A program made the position numbers and the translations under genes. From Hippasteria phrygiana (lineage: Eukaryota > Echinodermata > Asteroidea > Valvatida > Goniasteridae): DNA of 64,000 nucleotides. The stretch's first letter is position 1. Every line of letters starts with the position of its first letter. The stretch covers positions 434,001 to 498,000 of the forward strand of contig JAZGUH010000004.1 in the NCBI GenBank assembly GCA_037893225.1, written 5' to 3'. Under the pieces are notes generated by a model. That model worked only from the letters and a program-made list of their open reading frames with translations, was not told the DNA's origin and ran no database searches. Below are positions 37,392-47,990 of the stretch, in pieces.

Positions 37392-37820
37392 TTCGGGGTG
37401 GGATATAAATCCGGATGTTTTAACATTCGGTTTAAAATTCCACTATTTGCTTCTAATTTTGGAAACTGGATATTTAAAAACAATTTTTTTAAATTAGCCT
37501 TTCATTTTTTTGTGGCACAGGCTGAAGAAAACAACTGGAACATCCTCCAATTTGCTCCATGGTCTCTGATTGTAATCGCGTTCACTCCATAGTGGTCTTC
37601 GTGGTATATGAATGGGCGGCCCATCCATTTCTATTTCTAACATTGGAGCTCTGGGGTGTTTTTGTAAAGGCTCAGTGGTCACTGAATCCCGCAAACTATA
37701 TCCAGTCATCACTTTTTGTTGGCATGACTATGAGCTTGTTTGGATAACAGATAACCGTTATTCGGTTTGAATGAAATTAGGATAACCGGATTTTGAAATC
37801 TCCATTTTTCTCCCACTGCC
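37392..37820 (+). mobile_element. hAT-like MITE (AAATCCGGAT family), copy 2, with 8-bp duplication
   Basis: Ends TTCGGGGTGGGATATAAATC and (inverted) GGCAGTGGGAG. Flanks AGTTTTAT (37384-37391) and AGTTTTAA (37821-37828) agree at seven of eight bases, the duplication length of hAT elements. Homologous to 25977-26388. Confidence 0.7.
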
Positions 37821-37828
37821 AGTTTTAA

Positions 37829-39358
37829 TACATATTAGCATTCTCACAGGATTCACTTATAATCAACAAATTATAAAGTTACATTGTACCCAAAAAAAAA
37901 ATCAAAAAAAAATAGAGGTGACCCAGTGGCAGGCCATTCAGAATTATCAATGCTTTTATAAACTTTCAAATTTTTCTTCAAAACGGTGGGTGGGTGAGCG
38001 GGCAAAACAAAACAATAATCAAAAATTTAAATTTAATTTACACACATGTCCAAAAGACGAAGACCAAGTTCCATCAGGACTGAGCCAAGAGAGTAGTGAT
38101 CTACAAGTTCTTATTCATTCCAGGTATCACTTTGTCTATGCAGGATATATTTAATAAGGTTCAGCATCCAGGCCCCAAGGCGGTTTTAAAACCGGCCCAG
38201 CACATATATATTCCCATTTATAAAATACTTTTTTGTGTAATTCATCAAAACCTCAGAAAATTAAAAATTTCCAATGATTTTGTTCAAACATTTTACCTTG
38301 TTTTTGTAAAACACCCCTTTAGCTATTTAATGTAGTGCTAATAATGTCCTTATATGAAAATTGACGCGCGCGTGACATGGCACAGAATGCAGCAGTGCTG
38401 GTGTAGTGTGAATTTATGGACTCTAAATGCGGACACATCAGTAGTATCGTGCTTGCGTAATTAGGAGAGTGACTGGTCACGCGAGCGTGCAACCAATAAA
38501 AGGGAACAGATTTTATAGGAGTCTAAGTTTCAAAAAAACAAAACACCTTAACTGTCTTACGTATTTATGAATAGCCAATTCAAGATCAAAAACTGGGTGG
38601 ATGGAAGAAGAAAATCTTCCAGAAAATCAAAATCAAGCACAGAATTTGTGACATGAAATTCACCTGCAAAAATTGACAATCTATTGATATCGGTCCACAG
38701 TGAATGATAGCATTTAGGCTTTGAATCCAACCTTGCACTGAAAACATGAACAGTTCAACGAGGTAAATTCTAGTACATACAAAATCTGGGCCCGTACTAG
38801 CTGTCTGATCTCCCTCACAGAAAACCAAATAACCAAACACCTTTATTCCAGCAATCTTACTTTCCATGGAGTGTTTGTGCAGGAGACCTGGCTGTTTGTC
38901 TGCAATTTCCAGGTCCATGAAAGAAATTTTTGAGGTGAGAAAAATCTCTTCAAGTCTTGCTCCAATTCCTCTATCTCTTCTGCTGAAATCGAAGAGGCTC
39001 TCTACAAAATCTCACTACATGATCAAAGCACGTCCATCCATGCTTGGTGTAAACCTCTATGGTAAAGAGGATGACAGACCTACATTTACACGTATGTAGG
39101 CCAGCAAAAAAAAATTGGTCCTGAAAAATTTGAAGGGAGAATTTTAAAAATATTTATGGAAAAAAAAAACTAGGCAAACAGGGATTACGATGAACATCTC
39201 TAAACACTTACATGTATTTGCCAACTATAACACTCCCAAAAATGTAAGTGATCTTTTATTCTTTCTTTTTTTGTGCATGTATTTTTAGATCAGCAATATT
39301 TTCCCACGATGGCCACACCCATATTTTTCAAGATAGCCTTCTCTGACTGAGTCCCCCA
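37829..39358. other. Unassigned spacer
   Basis: A-runs near 37890-37910. No gene or repeat family recognised. Confidence 0.5.
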
Positions 39359-39578
39359 AATACGCCAGTTCAGTATTACAACTGTTCATGTGCACAATGA
39401 CATTTTATCCCGAATGACCTGTGTGACCTAACGCGTGCGTGTGAATGCAATAGGTGGTCGCAAAATGCGCACGTGTTAAATTCAATCAGAATGTGCCTTC
39501 GCGTAACATGGCGTGACATTACGTCATCAATTTTATCCCGAATAACCATTGACCTTTGAGATACCGAACTGGCTTATT
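39359..39578 (+). mobile_element. Inverted-end element (AATAAGCCAGTTC family), copy 1
   Basis: The left end CGCCAGTTCAGTATT is matched in inverted form by AGATACCGAACTGGCTTATT. It shares ATTTTATCCCGAATGACC, AAATTCAATCAGAATG and GTAACATGGCGTGACATTAC with the copy at 56882. No open frame. Confidence 0.65.
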
Positions 39579-39707
39579 CAGTTACAAACAAGCATTTCCT
39601 CTCTTCCCTGTGATTGTTTATGGCATTCTGGAGTGAAAATAAAAATAATAATAAAAACAATTAAATAAAAAAATAAAAAAAATAAAATAAAAGAATATGT
39701 GGCTGCT

Positions 39708-39856
39708 TTAACCCTAACCCTGCCAGACACAGCACAGTGCATCTGTGGTGACAGCTTGACCTTGTTGCACTCTGCACACAAGTCAATGTGACAAAGTATG
39801 CAATCTGATGTGTCTGGCAGGGTTTCTAGCCAAAATACCCTGGAGGGTTAGGGATA
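39708..39856 (+). mobile_element. MITE with telomere-like TTAACCCTAACCCT ends, copy 1
   Basis: Starts TTAACCCTAACCCTGCCAGA and ends GTGTCTGGCAGGGTTTCTAG...CTGGAGGGTTAGGGATAA. The same order is found at 61159-61474. TTAA at the edge is compatible with a TTAA duplication; CCC termini recall piggyBac. Confidence 0.65.
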
Positions 39857-40365
39857 AAGGAAGCAGGCGGGAATGCGAAATAATTTGTTTAAATTGTTTA
39901 TAATTGTGCCTCAAGCAAGTATACATTTCATTTTCGTAATGTAAAACTTCTTTTAAATTATTGATTTTCCTCTTTGGTCTCTAATAAGTCCTTGTTTAGT
40001 CCAAGGTGCATTGCATTCTTCTTTCAAGACACCCTGGCTAAAGTTGAATCCAGACAAAACTGTCCTAGAAACCTTCAGTTGTCACAATGGATCACAATCA
40101 ACCATTCGGGTGAAGATCACAGTAATCAGAGAAGACCTTTGCCTAAATGACTGGACAAAAAAGGAGGTCAAGTAGCCAGCAACTGACCCGCCCACAGGTC
40201 ATCTCCCCTCCAGGCTGTGACCCACTAATGAGATCCACCCCAGGTGGACAAAGCCTCTCCACCCAGCATGTAACCTGGATAAGTAATTGTGGGTGTCTGT
40301 TGTTAATTATGCCAACCCAATCTCCCTTCCATTTTGGGTAGAAAAACATCATACCCAAAGGTCTC

Positions 40366-40441
40366 ATCATGAATTTTAATTCAGCCTGCCGGCTGCGACG
40401 AGCAGATTTGAATAAACCAGTAATAATAATAATAATAATAA
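40366..40441 (+). mobile_element. LINE 3' tail with (AAT)n, copy 2
   Basis: GCAGATTTGAATAAACCAGT followed by about six AAT units; upstream TGAATTTTAATTCAGCCTGC. Comparable to 21430-21515. Confidence 0.5.
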
Positions 40442-40649
40442 TGAACGAAAAGTTTCTCAAAAAGTTGATGTGGATTGCGTTAACCGGAGGGTTTCATCAA
40501 TCCGGTTTGTCTCTGTATTTTTTCAGTGTCCTCTACGATATCTGGGCTCAAAATATGAAATGAAACAGACAAGTTGTGGTAAGTGTCAAGCACTGATCTT
40601 TGGTCTGTGCTTTAAGCGGGCCGCCAATGATATTTAGGTCAACGTATTA

Positions 40650-40859
40650 GGGTCATTCCATAAATTTGGGGTCCAAAAGTTTGAATTTTTTTCACACTAT
40701 TTTTTACTTGTTTGGCAGGTACTTTCAGTCCTTGCTTTACAATTTACATAATCACCCTTGGAGATATAAAGGGATTATTGCAAAATCTTACACACGTCAC
40801 TATGTAACAGGGACACCAAAAATGTCACAATTTAGGACCCCAAATTTATGGAATGACCC
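40650..40859 (+). mobile_element. 210-bp MITE with GGGTCATTCCATAAATTTGG ends
   Basis: The left end GGGTCATTCCATAAATTTGG (then GGTCC) is exactly inverted at the right end. ATTA flanks both sides (40646-40649 and 40860-40863). A diverged, inverted copy lies at 47711-47990. Confidence 0.8.
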
Positions 40860-40990
40860 ATTAACTCATTTTTTAAATGTCAATAGTGTCTTTGAAGGAT
40901 GGTGTTCTTAATTTGAGGATATTACTAGTGTTTGGGGCTATACATGTACCTCCGCCCCCAAGGACTGCACCTGTGCAATGTGTTTTAGCG

Positions 40991-41212
40991 TCTACTGGTG
41001 CTTGGCTGGGGTGTCATGGCCTCTGGAATAGTGCATTGGACTAAAGATCTCAGTGATACTACAGATTGTGGGTTCGAGCCCAGCCTGGGTGGGTCATGGT
41101 GCGTGTGTCCTTGAGCAAGGCACTTTGTCACAAATTGCTTCCCTCCACCCAGGAGTAAATGGATACCTGTGAGGGCAGTGATGGTTATGCGTTTGATTAG
41201 CCCATGTGTGCC
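40991..41212 (+). mobile_element. tRNA-derived SINE with conserved core, 5' part
   Basis: Head with A-box-like ATGGCCTCTGG...GTGCATTGGA and B box GGGTTCGAGCCC (41070-41081). It is followed by a core GTGTCCTTGAGCAAGGCACT and ACCCAGGAGTAAATGGATAC, a word order widely seen in marine-animal SINEs. It is interrupted after CCTAA by the element at 41216; the 3' part resumes at 42860. Confidence 0.8.
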
Positions 41213-41215
41213 TAA

Positions 41216-42856
41216 TGCACCTATCAATTGCAAGACGGACCCTCGGACCCCCGGGGAATGTGCGTCAGTGTTCAATGTAAGGCCAGATCCTAGGGTCCCT
41301 TGACGCACCCTTGCGCCCTGTTCGTGACGAACCATTCATGTAAAACTGACGCTATAAACCACAATTTTTGACGCACCATGTCTTGAAAACAACTCACCAA
41401 GACGGACCAATATGACGGACATAATTATGAAGTCAACGAACGAATCTCATCACTGCCGCGCCGAAGCGGCATAAACGCACGCACAGTGCACGTTAATACA
41501 CGGGGACCTATCTAAACCACGTGCCAACCTTTTGCGTGTGCGTATTTGTAATTTGTGCAGAGGATACTACTCTACATGGATTACTTTGAGGACGATGTTG
41601 AATGGCAAGTTCGGTTCCTATTTCACTAACGAAACGTACGGCACAACGCGATCACGACGTACAGAACAGTACAAGGCACAACACTGTCCGTTTATCGTAC
41701 GGTGGTAAGCGTGCGTGATGCACTTTGTGTGGCGGGCGGCGATGAACCTCGTGTTGCGGTAGAAAATGTCGGGAAAACACGCTGCGGTGTACGAGCGGTA
41801 CAACCTCGAAATAAATTAATGAACACGGAAAATGCATACACAGACAAAATAGATCAAGTTCTTCTTTCTCTGTCGAATTTGTTTGCCTAATTATTCATCG
41901 AAACTTTTGACAATCGGAACACCGCGTGTTGTGACCAAAGTTCATGAAGTTACTGTATGTAGCGCGCGCCGCGCCGAAGGCGTGCTTCATAGCGCCGCCT
42001 ACAAGGGCGAGTTTCCTCGTACACGAACATCGATGTGTATTGTGAGGCACGCACGTGCAAAGTACTGAGAAAAAGAAAGTCAGTTGACTGCACGTAAACG
42101 TTGCCGTACATGTACATACTCCTGCTGATTTGTGTGTACGTACGAATACACACATTTAATCTTGCGGTGGGGGTGTTGATGCTTGAAGTATCGGCATACT
42201 CCGAAACTGGACCAGATTCAGTTTGTGTGCAAAGTATATGTAATTCTGTACGATCGCCAACATGTTGTGCAGCGAGATTTTATGAAGGGCTGGCATGACA
42301 TCGAAAAAACAAATGATATAAAGGATTGTAGTGGCTGTGTTTTTGCAAAAAGGGCACGGCGGCCAAGGTAAATATGGGGCAAGACAAAACTGGCCGTAAA
42401 GACGGAGATTTTGTTGTGGGGCACCTCGGCCAGTAAGAAGTCGTTCATTTCAAGCCCTGACTAGCGAGCGAGCTACGCATTTAAAACGTTTTGGCCCGTT
42501 TCGGCGGTAAGCAATTTGGTGTCGCTGACTTATTTCATTCCGTATAAATGTAGACATCATAACAGATCTGCAGCAGTTTTTATTCAAACAAAATATCAGT
42601 ATTTTGGATTTTAACATAGATCGATTAAAATGTGTCAAAATTGCTACGTATGTAGTGCAACAAGCTTGAAACTGCATGGCGCACCATGATGCACCATGAC
42701 GCACCATAACGCACCCGCGACGCAACCCGCTTTGTATTTACGACGAACCAAAGCCGTACTCGACGAACCCCATTCGTCACGATTTGACTGACATTAGCGG
42801 GACATGACGCACGTCCCCCGGGGGTCCGAGGGTCCGTCTTGCAATTGATAGGTGCA
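41216..42856. mobile_element. 1,641-bp PIF/Harbinger-like transposon in a SINE
   Basis: The first 41 bases (41216-41256) are exactly inverted at 42816-42856, beginning TGCACCTATCAATTGCAAGA, and similarity continues about ten bases further. TAA is duplicated at 41213-41215 and 42857-42859; a 3-bp TWA duplication is the hallmark of PIF/Harbinger. Subterminal GACGCACCAT-like words repeat (about 42678-42718) and GACGAACC occurs near both ends. The perfect ends suggest a fairly recent insertion. No intact transposase or Myb-like gene is visible, so it is probably non-autonomous. Confidence 0.8.
41575..41837 (+). pseudogene. Possible Harbinger transposase N-terminal remnant
   Basis: From ATG 41577 a short frame reads MDYFEDDVEWQVRFLFH and stops. 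About 200 bases later, in another frame, KHAAVYERYNLEIN follows. An acidic start followed by a (V/L)Y-(E/Q)RY/F block recalls N-termini of animal Harbinger transposases, and the enclosing element has the TAA duplication of that group. The nuclease domain is missing. This is pattern memory only. Confidence 0.25.
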
Positions 42857-42859
42857 TAA

Positions 42860-42965
42860 CTTGCAGCTGTGGGACTGCATACTGAGAAGGGTTCAGGAAT
42901 GTTTGATGGGCCCGATGAGCAGGGGTAATAATGTAGTTCCTTGAGCACTGTGATTTGGTGGATAT
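42860..42965 (+). mobile_element. SINE 3' part, continuation of 40991-41212
   Basis: Resumes after the TAA duplication: CTTGCAGCTGTGGGACTGCA, then TTTGATGGGCCCGATGAGCA and GGGGTAATAATGTAG. The tail matches 52850-52930, which supports the reconstruction of one SINE split by the transposon. Confidence 0.65.
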
Positions 42966-43005
42966 ACATGTTTATGCTTTTTTAATCTAAAGAATTATTA
43001 TTTAA

Positions 43006-43230
43006 AAGGTGGTATACAACATTTGCAAACAAAATCAGATACTAGACTGTAAGCAAATAGCTGTCTCAAGCATGCATGGCACCTGTGTGCTGTCGTTTTC
43101 AAGAAAAGTGGAAATTTATATTGTTTTCCAATAATTGTCGGCCGACAATTGTTGGAAATAGTCTAGTTAACCAACCTGATAATTCCCTAACGTCTATAAA
43201 CTGATCCGGTTTTTTTCTAATGTATGGTCA
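43006..43230 (+). mobile_element. Partial family M MITE, subfamily B
   Basis: Preceded by TTAA 43002-43005; starts AAGGTGGTATACAACATTTG and carries AAGCATGCATGGCACC and TCCAATAATTGTCGGCCGAC. It shares ACCTGATAATTCCCTAACGT-like sequence with 63265. No right end found. Confidence 0.6.
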
Positions 43231-43494
43231 GGGAACCAAGGACTTGGGAACAAATATTCTTCCTAGTTTCAAGATATTCCTAACTTTTATGAAATAGAGC
43301 CCTGGTCTCCATTTCTAGAACTGCAAATCTGTGTTAACAAGTCCATCAGTAAGGCCACCTTCCCAGCCCTTCCCTTTCCACCCCCTCCCCTCCTCCTCCC
43401 CTTCACCCAACCTGGTCAAGTTCAACCATACCAATCAAAAGGAAAATTTCGGCTTCAAATCAATTTTTTGTTCGTAAGTTTACCCCTAACAAGG

Positions 43495-43722
43495 TTAAAG
43501 CCACTCAAGGTACAGAGCTGCAAAAAGAAAAAATAATCCAAGATACAAGAGGTAGGAGTTAATATTCCTCTTGAAGCAAGAAAGATTGTACGATAACAGG
43601 AAACAAGCACCAGGCAAAGAATTCCATCGAGATACAGAATGAGGAAAGAAGCTACATCTAGGTACAGCTAGAGCATATTGGGGGGATTAGGAGGAAAGCC
43701 AAAGTTTCACGCTCAAACACCC
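43495..43722 (-). pseudogene. LINE ORF2 C-terminal fragment, inverted relative of 32563
   Basis: The minus-strand frame reads SVSRWNSLPGACF, then SCFKRNINSYLLYLGLFF and LYLEWL before TAA at 43497-43495. It has the same LINE family signature and nearly the same nucleotide order as 32563-32808. 5'-truncated, no RT core. Confidence 0.65.
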
Positions 43723-45280
43723 TGTTGTTCATTATTGGTTGTTTGTGCATACCATCAGTCAAAGATCCTGGATTGTGGGGAAACTGCCAACGCCAATTAA
43801 AGCACCAAAACACCCCTCCAATTGCCCACCTTTGGGTTTGAATTTCAGTTCCTAGTACTCCGGGAAGTATTAAGGAGGATTTAGGTCAGCCCTGCACAAT
43901 GAAAGGGAGACCCAATTAAGGGCTATTATAGCTTATGGAAATGCTGGACTTGTGGGGGGAGGTAAGGGGGAAATGAACATGATCAGTCTTGCTATCCAAT
44001 GATAACCTTTGTTTGGGACACGCCCATTATGCTTTATGCCTTGATCCCCATAGCCCTCCCACGTCAACCAATTTGTGCTGATGGTGTGAAACACATGGAA
44101 ATTATGAGTCCAGTACATGTAAGTATGTATGATTTAGGACTGAAAACAAACTCATCTACAGTCAAACCTTGCAGTTAGCCAATTTGGCCATTTCAACAAC
44201 TATGTTTTTTGGTCATTAAAAAATAAACGGATTTCAGCGTGCTATTTTTACAGACTAATCTCAGCTGTTTCAGCAACTGACTTTATGACGTGACAATGCA
44301 AACTGGGCCCTGATGAGGGAGAACAGTGCTAATGCACAGATCAGGCTACCCAGGATAAATAAGATAATTAGCAGTCTGATTTTGGCAATTTTTTAAATGC
44401 TGATGCTGATTTCAGATTCTGAAATAACAAACTGGTTTCACCTGTTTTTGAACTATTTTGGGACTGATTTCAGGTATTTAAGAAACTGGTTTTGGCTAAT
44501 ACTTGAAACAAATTTCAGATTTGGGAGAATATGGATTTAGTTTTTTTGACAGATTTAAGAATGTTGCATTTCATGTGTGTTTTGTGTACCCTGTCAGTAG
44601 TCTAAAAAAAAAAAAAAAAATCCTCATGAGAGTCCAAAGTGACAATGAAATCAATTAAACTATGTCTTCTTTAGCCTGGTGAAGTTTGCCGTTTCAGGAA
44701 CTTGGTCAAAGGGCATCCCAGAAAATAACCAGAATATCTAAAAGGGAAGATGATCAATTTTAGCAAAAGTAACCCACAAAATGAAACAACAAACACTACC
44801 AAATTTGTCATAAAGACAGGCATTTCCACAGCTCAAAAAACTCATCCAGGAATTCAATGTGTTCCAAGAGCATCAAACATTCTTGCGGAACACTTGATAC
44901 TGGGTTTCAATTAAGTGGAGTTAGCCAGACAGCCAGACTGGTTTATCCACAGTTATACTGGTTTTAGAGTGCTCCCAGAATATAAGGGAGGCTGTGTTAT
45001 ATGTACTGTGACAACATAGGCCTGTCAGTCTGGAGATTCCCGGAATACTGTGGTAATTGGTTGGATATGCCTGGCATGATTTCAAAGTGGCCTGTAACAT
45101 CTCACAGTCGGAGGCATGAAGGCATGGTGATGCCGCTGCACACTGAGTTTCTGTAGCTCAATTCCGCCTGTTAGTTTGAGGTATCTTCCCTCCCTCACAC
45201 AGAGCAGGCAGTTTATTTTGCTTCGAAAGCTTCAAGAGACCATGTGATGAGCAGTCAGGAATGTTCAGGCAAGGTTTTTT
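43723..45280. other. Unassigned spacer
   Basis: An A-run near 44604-44622. No gene or repeat family recognised. Confidence 0.5.
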
Positions 45281-45289
45281 ATTAATGAA

Positions 45290-45335
45290 GTAGCCCAATA
45301 CAAGGCTAAAAGCCACTCTAGGTAAAGGGCTATGA
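45290..45335 (-). mobile_element. LINE 3'-terminal fragment
   Basis: Contains ACAAGGCTAAAAGCCACTCT then AGGTA, the reverse complement of the tail seen at 46395 and 10785. Confidence 0.45.
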
Positions 45336-46119
45336 CAGAGGTGGTGGGGCTCACCACATAGGTTGCCAGCCCTACCACTCTCACGGTTTTCCTGGGTCCA
45401 GATCTAAATCGAGGATAAATCTTCAATAGATACCAAAGAAATTATCCTAATTTTCAGACCTATAGACCCAGGCGGGGTAATTAACTTACACCATTGGTGG
45501 GACCAACTCAGCTCCCCTTTAAGTAATTGAAAGGAACACCAATTACTTATACGCGTGTGTGTATATATGTACAAAACGGGAAAAAATATCATTCTTCAGT
45601 AACATTGGAATACTTGGCAGGTATGCTTGTTCATGAAGGCATGATTTGCTGCCTGTAACATCCCACATTTATGCAAGTCTCCCACACAAACTTTAAAGGG
45701 AGGTGGTGAGTTTGTTTTTGCATTCAATAGGGGGAGCTTTTACAATAGAGGACAATAGGGTCTCCGATTGAGAAAGGTCCCCATTTGAAAATCGTGTACA
45801 AAACCAATGAAGTTAGAGTATGAACAAAAGGAAGACAATAGGAGGTCCCCGATTGCAGGTGTTTGCACACTTGGTCTCACCATGGTGGAACACCCACCAA
45901 CAGTGGCAGCTATCCTGCCTGGGTCTGACACCACGCATGCGCTTTGCATTGTTTCACCGCAGTGCGGTGCACATGGCAAGTTTCCAAATTCCAGTGCGTT
46001 GTTCCTCTCTTGGTCGCAATCATGGCATATTTTATTATTGATACAGTTTGATTGGTGCTAGAGATGTAGTCCTACGTGTACACATCAGCCGGAAAAATGA
46101 AAAGGCACGCGTAATTTGG
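45336..46119. other. Unassigned spacer
   Basis: No gene or repeat family recognised. Overlapping frames on both strands at 45740-46061 show no domain. Confidence 0.45.
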
Positions 46120-46325
46120 GTCAATCGCGTCAATGTAGAAAGGTCACGCAAAGCGCCCTCATGAGTCCTTATATTGACAGCTAGGTTACTTCTACCACAG
46201 TCTCGGTAAAATTTTCCCGTGTCGAAAGTCCAAGTGCGGACAGTGGTCACATTTGACCATTTTTCATTTTACCATCGTCTCGGTAAAACCTTCCCCAAAA
46301 AAAGTCCAGTGCGGACACAGCTTTA
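46120..46325. mobile_element. Partial element with GTGCGGACACAGCTT end
   Basis: GTCTCGGTAAAA occurs at about 46200 and 46277, each followed by AAGTCCA(A/G)TGCGGACA. The right end, inverted, AAGCTGTGTCCGCACTGGAC, matches the end of 17116-17840. The left end is not found. Confidence 0.45.
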
Positions 46326-46394
46326 GATCTGGTACCAGGCAAACCATACAGGTGGTGGGGCAACACATGCCCATCCCCTTCCAACCTCTGTTGG

Positions 46395-46470
46395 CATCCC
46401 TTTACCCAGAGTGGCTTTTAGCCTTGTACTGGTTAACTTCCATACAAAAAATATTTATTGCTACAAGAAG
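46395..46470 (+). mobile_element. LINE 3'-terminal fragment
   Basis: TTTACCCAGAGTGGCTTTTA, then GCCTTGTACTGGTTAACTTC and an A-run; same tail as 10785 and 45290. Confidence 0.5.
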
Positions 46471-46825
46471 GTACACATGTTTCCTTCAATTAAATTCCCA
46501 GCACTAAAAGGGAAATGCCTCTCGGCTAGTACAGTGAGGCACCCTTGCCCATTCCAACCCCCCTCCATTATTTTTCTTGGCTGGAGATTTCATTTCTGCA
46601 AGTTTATTTGTTTCTCTCCAGACAAAGCCCCTAGATAAACTTCTGTGTATTGGCACAAGTTGCAACCTTCCCCCTGGCTGTATATTTTGCCAGCGTAATA
46701 CTGCCAAGCCTGCTGTTGGTCATTTTGGTCAATAACCTGCAGATCTTTCATCACAGCCCCTCCAGCAGTGGAGTTGGATACATCCACTGATCACTTCCAT
46801 TAGTTGTTCTCTGCCCTACATTTGC

Positions 46826-47396
46826 TAGTCTATGGAATAGCCGCTCCTGCAACGCGACGAGCGTCTATAATATGTGTGCAGATCTGGCGATTAATTATGC
46901 AAGACAACCGCCTCTTGACCTCTAGATTTTAACCAATCAGCCTGCTCGTTTTTTGGACCTTTGGGAAACCGCTGATCAAGGCGCGCGTTGCTACCCGGAC
47001 ACGTAACGCGCCCCAGATATGCATATCTTTAAGAAATGTAAAAATGTCTGCACGCGCACAGAATCATGTTGCAGTTGTACTGTGCGTAGTATAGTACTGC
47101 GTACCGCGTGCGCGTGTGCGTGTTGGGGGAGCACGCGACACGCGCGGCGGCATTTGAATTATTTTATAACTGCCATCGCATGCTACATACGCGCCGTGAT
47201 GAATATAGAGAAACGGGGTCAGCTGTCACCTGCCAACCAATCAGTACATTCGTCCACATTTCTGATCGAAATGACGTCACAAGTTTGCAAAGTCCACTCC
47301 GATTGGCTGGCGCGCGGGGTCGCATAAATTAGCATGTCCGCATATATCAGACGTTGATATGCAATGCAATGCATGCAACGTCTGATACTCAGTCTA
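46826..47396 (+). mobile_element. 571-bp element with 9-bp duplication, copy 1
   Basis: Begins TAGTCTATGGAATAGCCGCT, ends GATACTCAGTCTA. TACATTTGC is duplicated exactly at 46817-46825 and 47397-47405. Termini are only short inverted matches (TAG.CT). Near the 3' end TATCAGACGTTG and CAACGTCTGATA can pair. Nearly the same sequence, with a different exact 9-bp duplication, is at 53856-54412, which fixes both ends. A 9-bp duplication suits Mutator-like or Merlin-like transposition. No transposase inside. Confidence 0.85.
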
Positions 47397-47710
47397 TACA
47401 TTTGCAGGCTGGACACACAGGAAGATTAACCCCTTCTGTCTCACTGTTATTGATGGGTGCTGGCATGTCAAGATGGCCTTGTGCAGCAAAGCATAATGAA
47501 AACAATAGGCAGAGAATGAATGGAGTATGCACAGGAATGCGCATATAGACAACAACCGACCAGATGGTCTTATTCAAACAGCAGCTATGGCCGTAGTCCA
47601 TATTCAATAGGTTAATTAAAGGAAAACATGAAGAAATAACCAGAAAATATCAAATTCAATGCAAGATACTGCTCATAAAAGAACTTAAAAAACGGGACCA
47701 GGGGTGTACA

Positions 47711-47990
47711 TTTATTTCATAAATTTGGGGTCTGAAAGTGTGACATTTTTGGTGTCCCTGTTACATAGTGACATGTATAAGATTTTGTATTCAGAACACA
47801 TTCTTTAATCCCTTACATGTATATCTCCAAGAGTGATTATGTAAAGGAAAGTACCTGCTGAACAAGTCAAAAATAGTGTGAAGTCAATTTTAATGATACT
47901 TGATGGGAAATTACACTGTACAAAGGTCAGGTGTAACAGGGACACCCAACAAATGTCACACTTTTGGACCCCAAATTGATGGAATGACCC
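47711..47990 (-). mobile_element. Diverged copy of the GGGTCATTCC MITE
   Basis: Contains CATAAATTTGGGGTC at the left, GGTGTCCCTGTTACATAGTG and ATATCTCCAAGAGTGATTAT inside, and CCCCAAATTGATGGAATGAC at the right. Relative to 40650-40859 it is inverted and longer, with an extra segment at about 47885-47940. Confidence 0.65.

Noticed and set aside
46826..47396. Helitron identity suggested by a 3' hairpin and CTAG/CTAT end
   Set aside because: Both copies have exact 9-bp target duplications, which Helitrons do not make.
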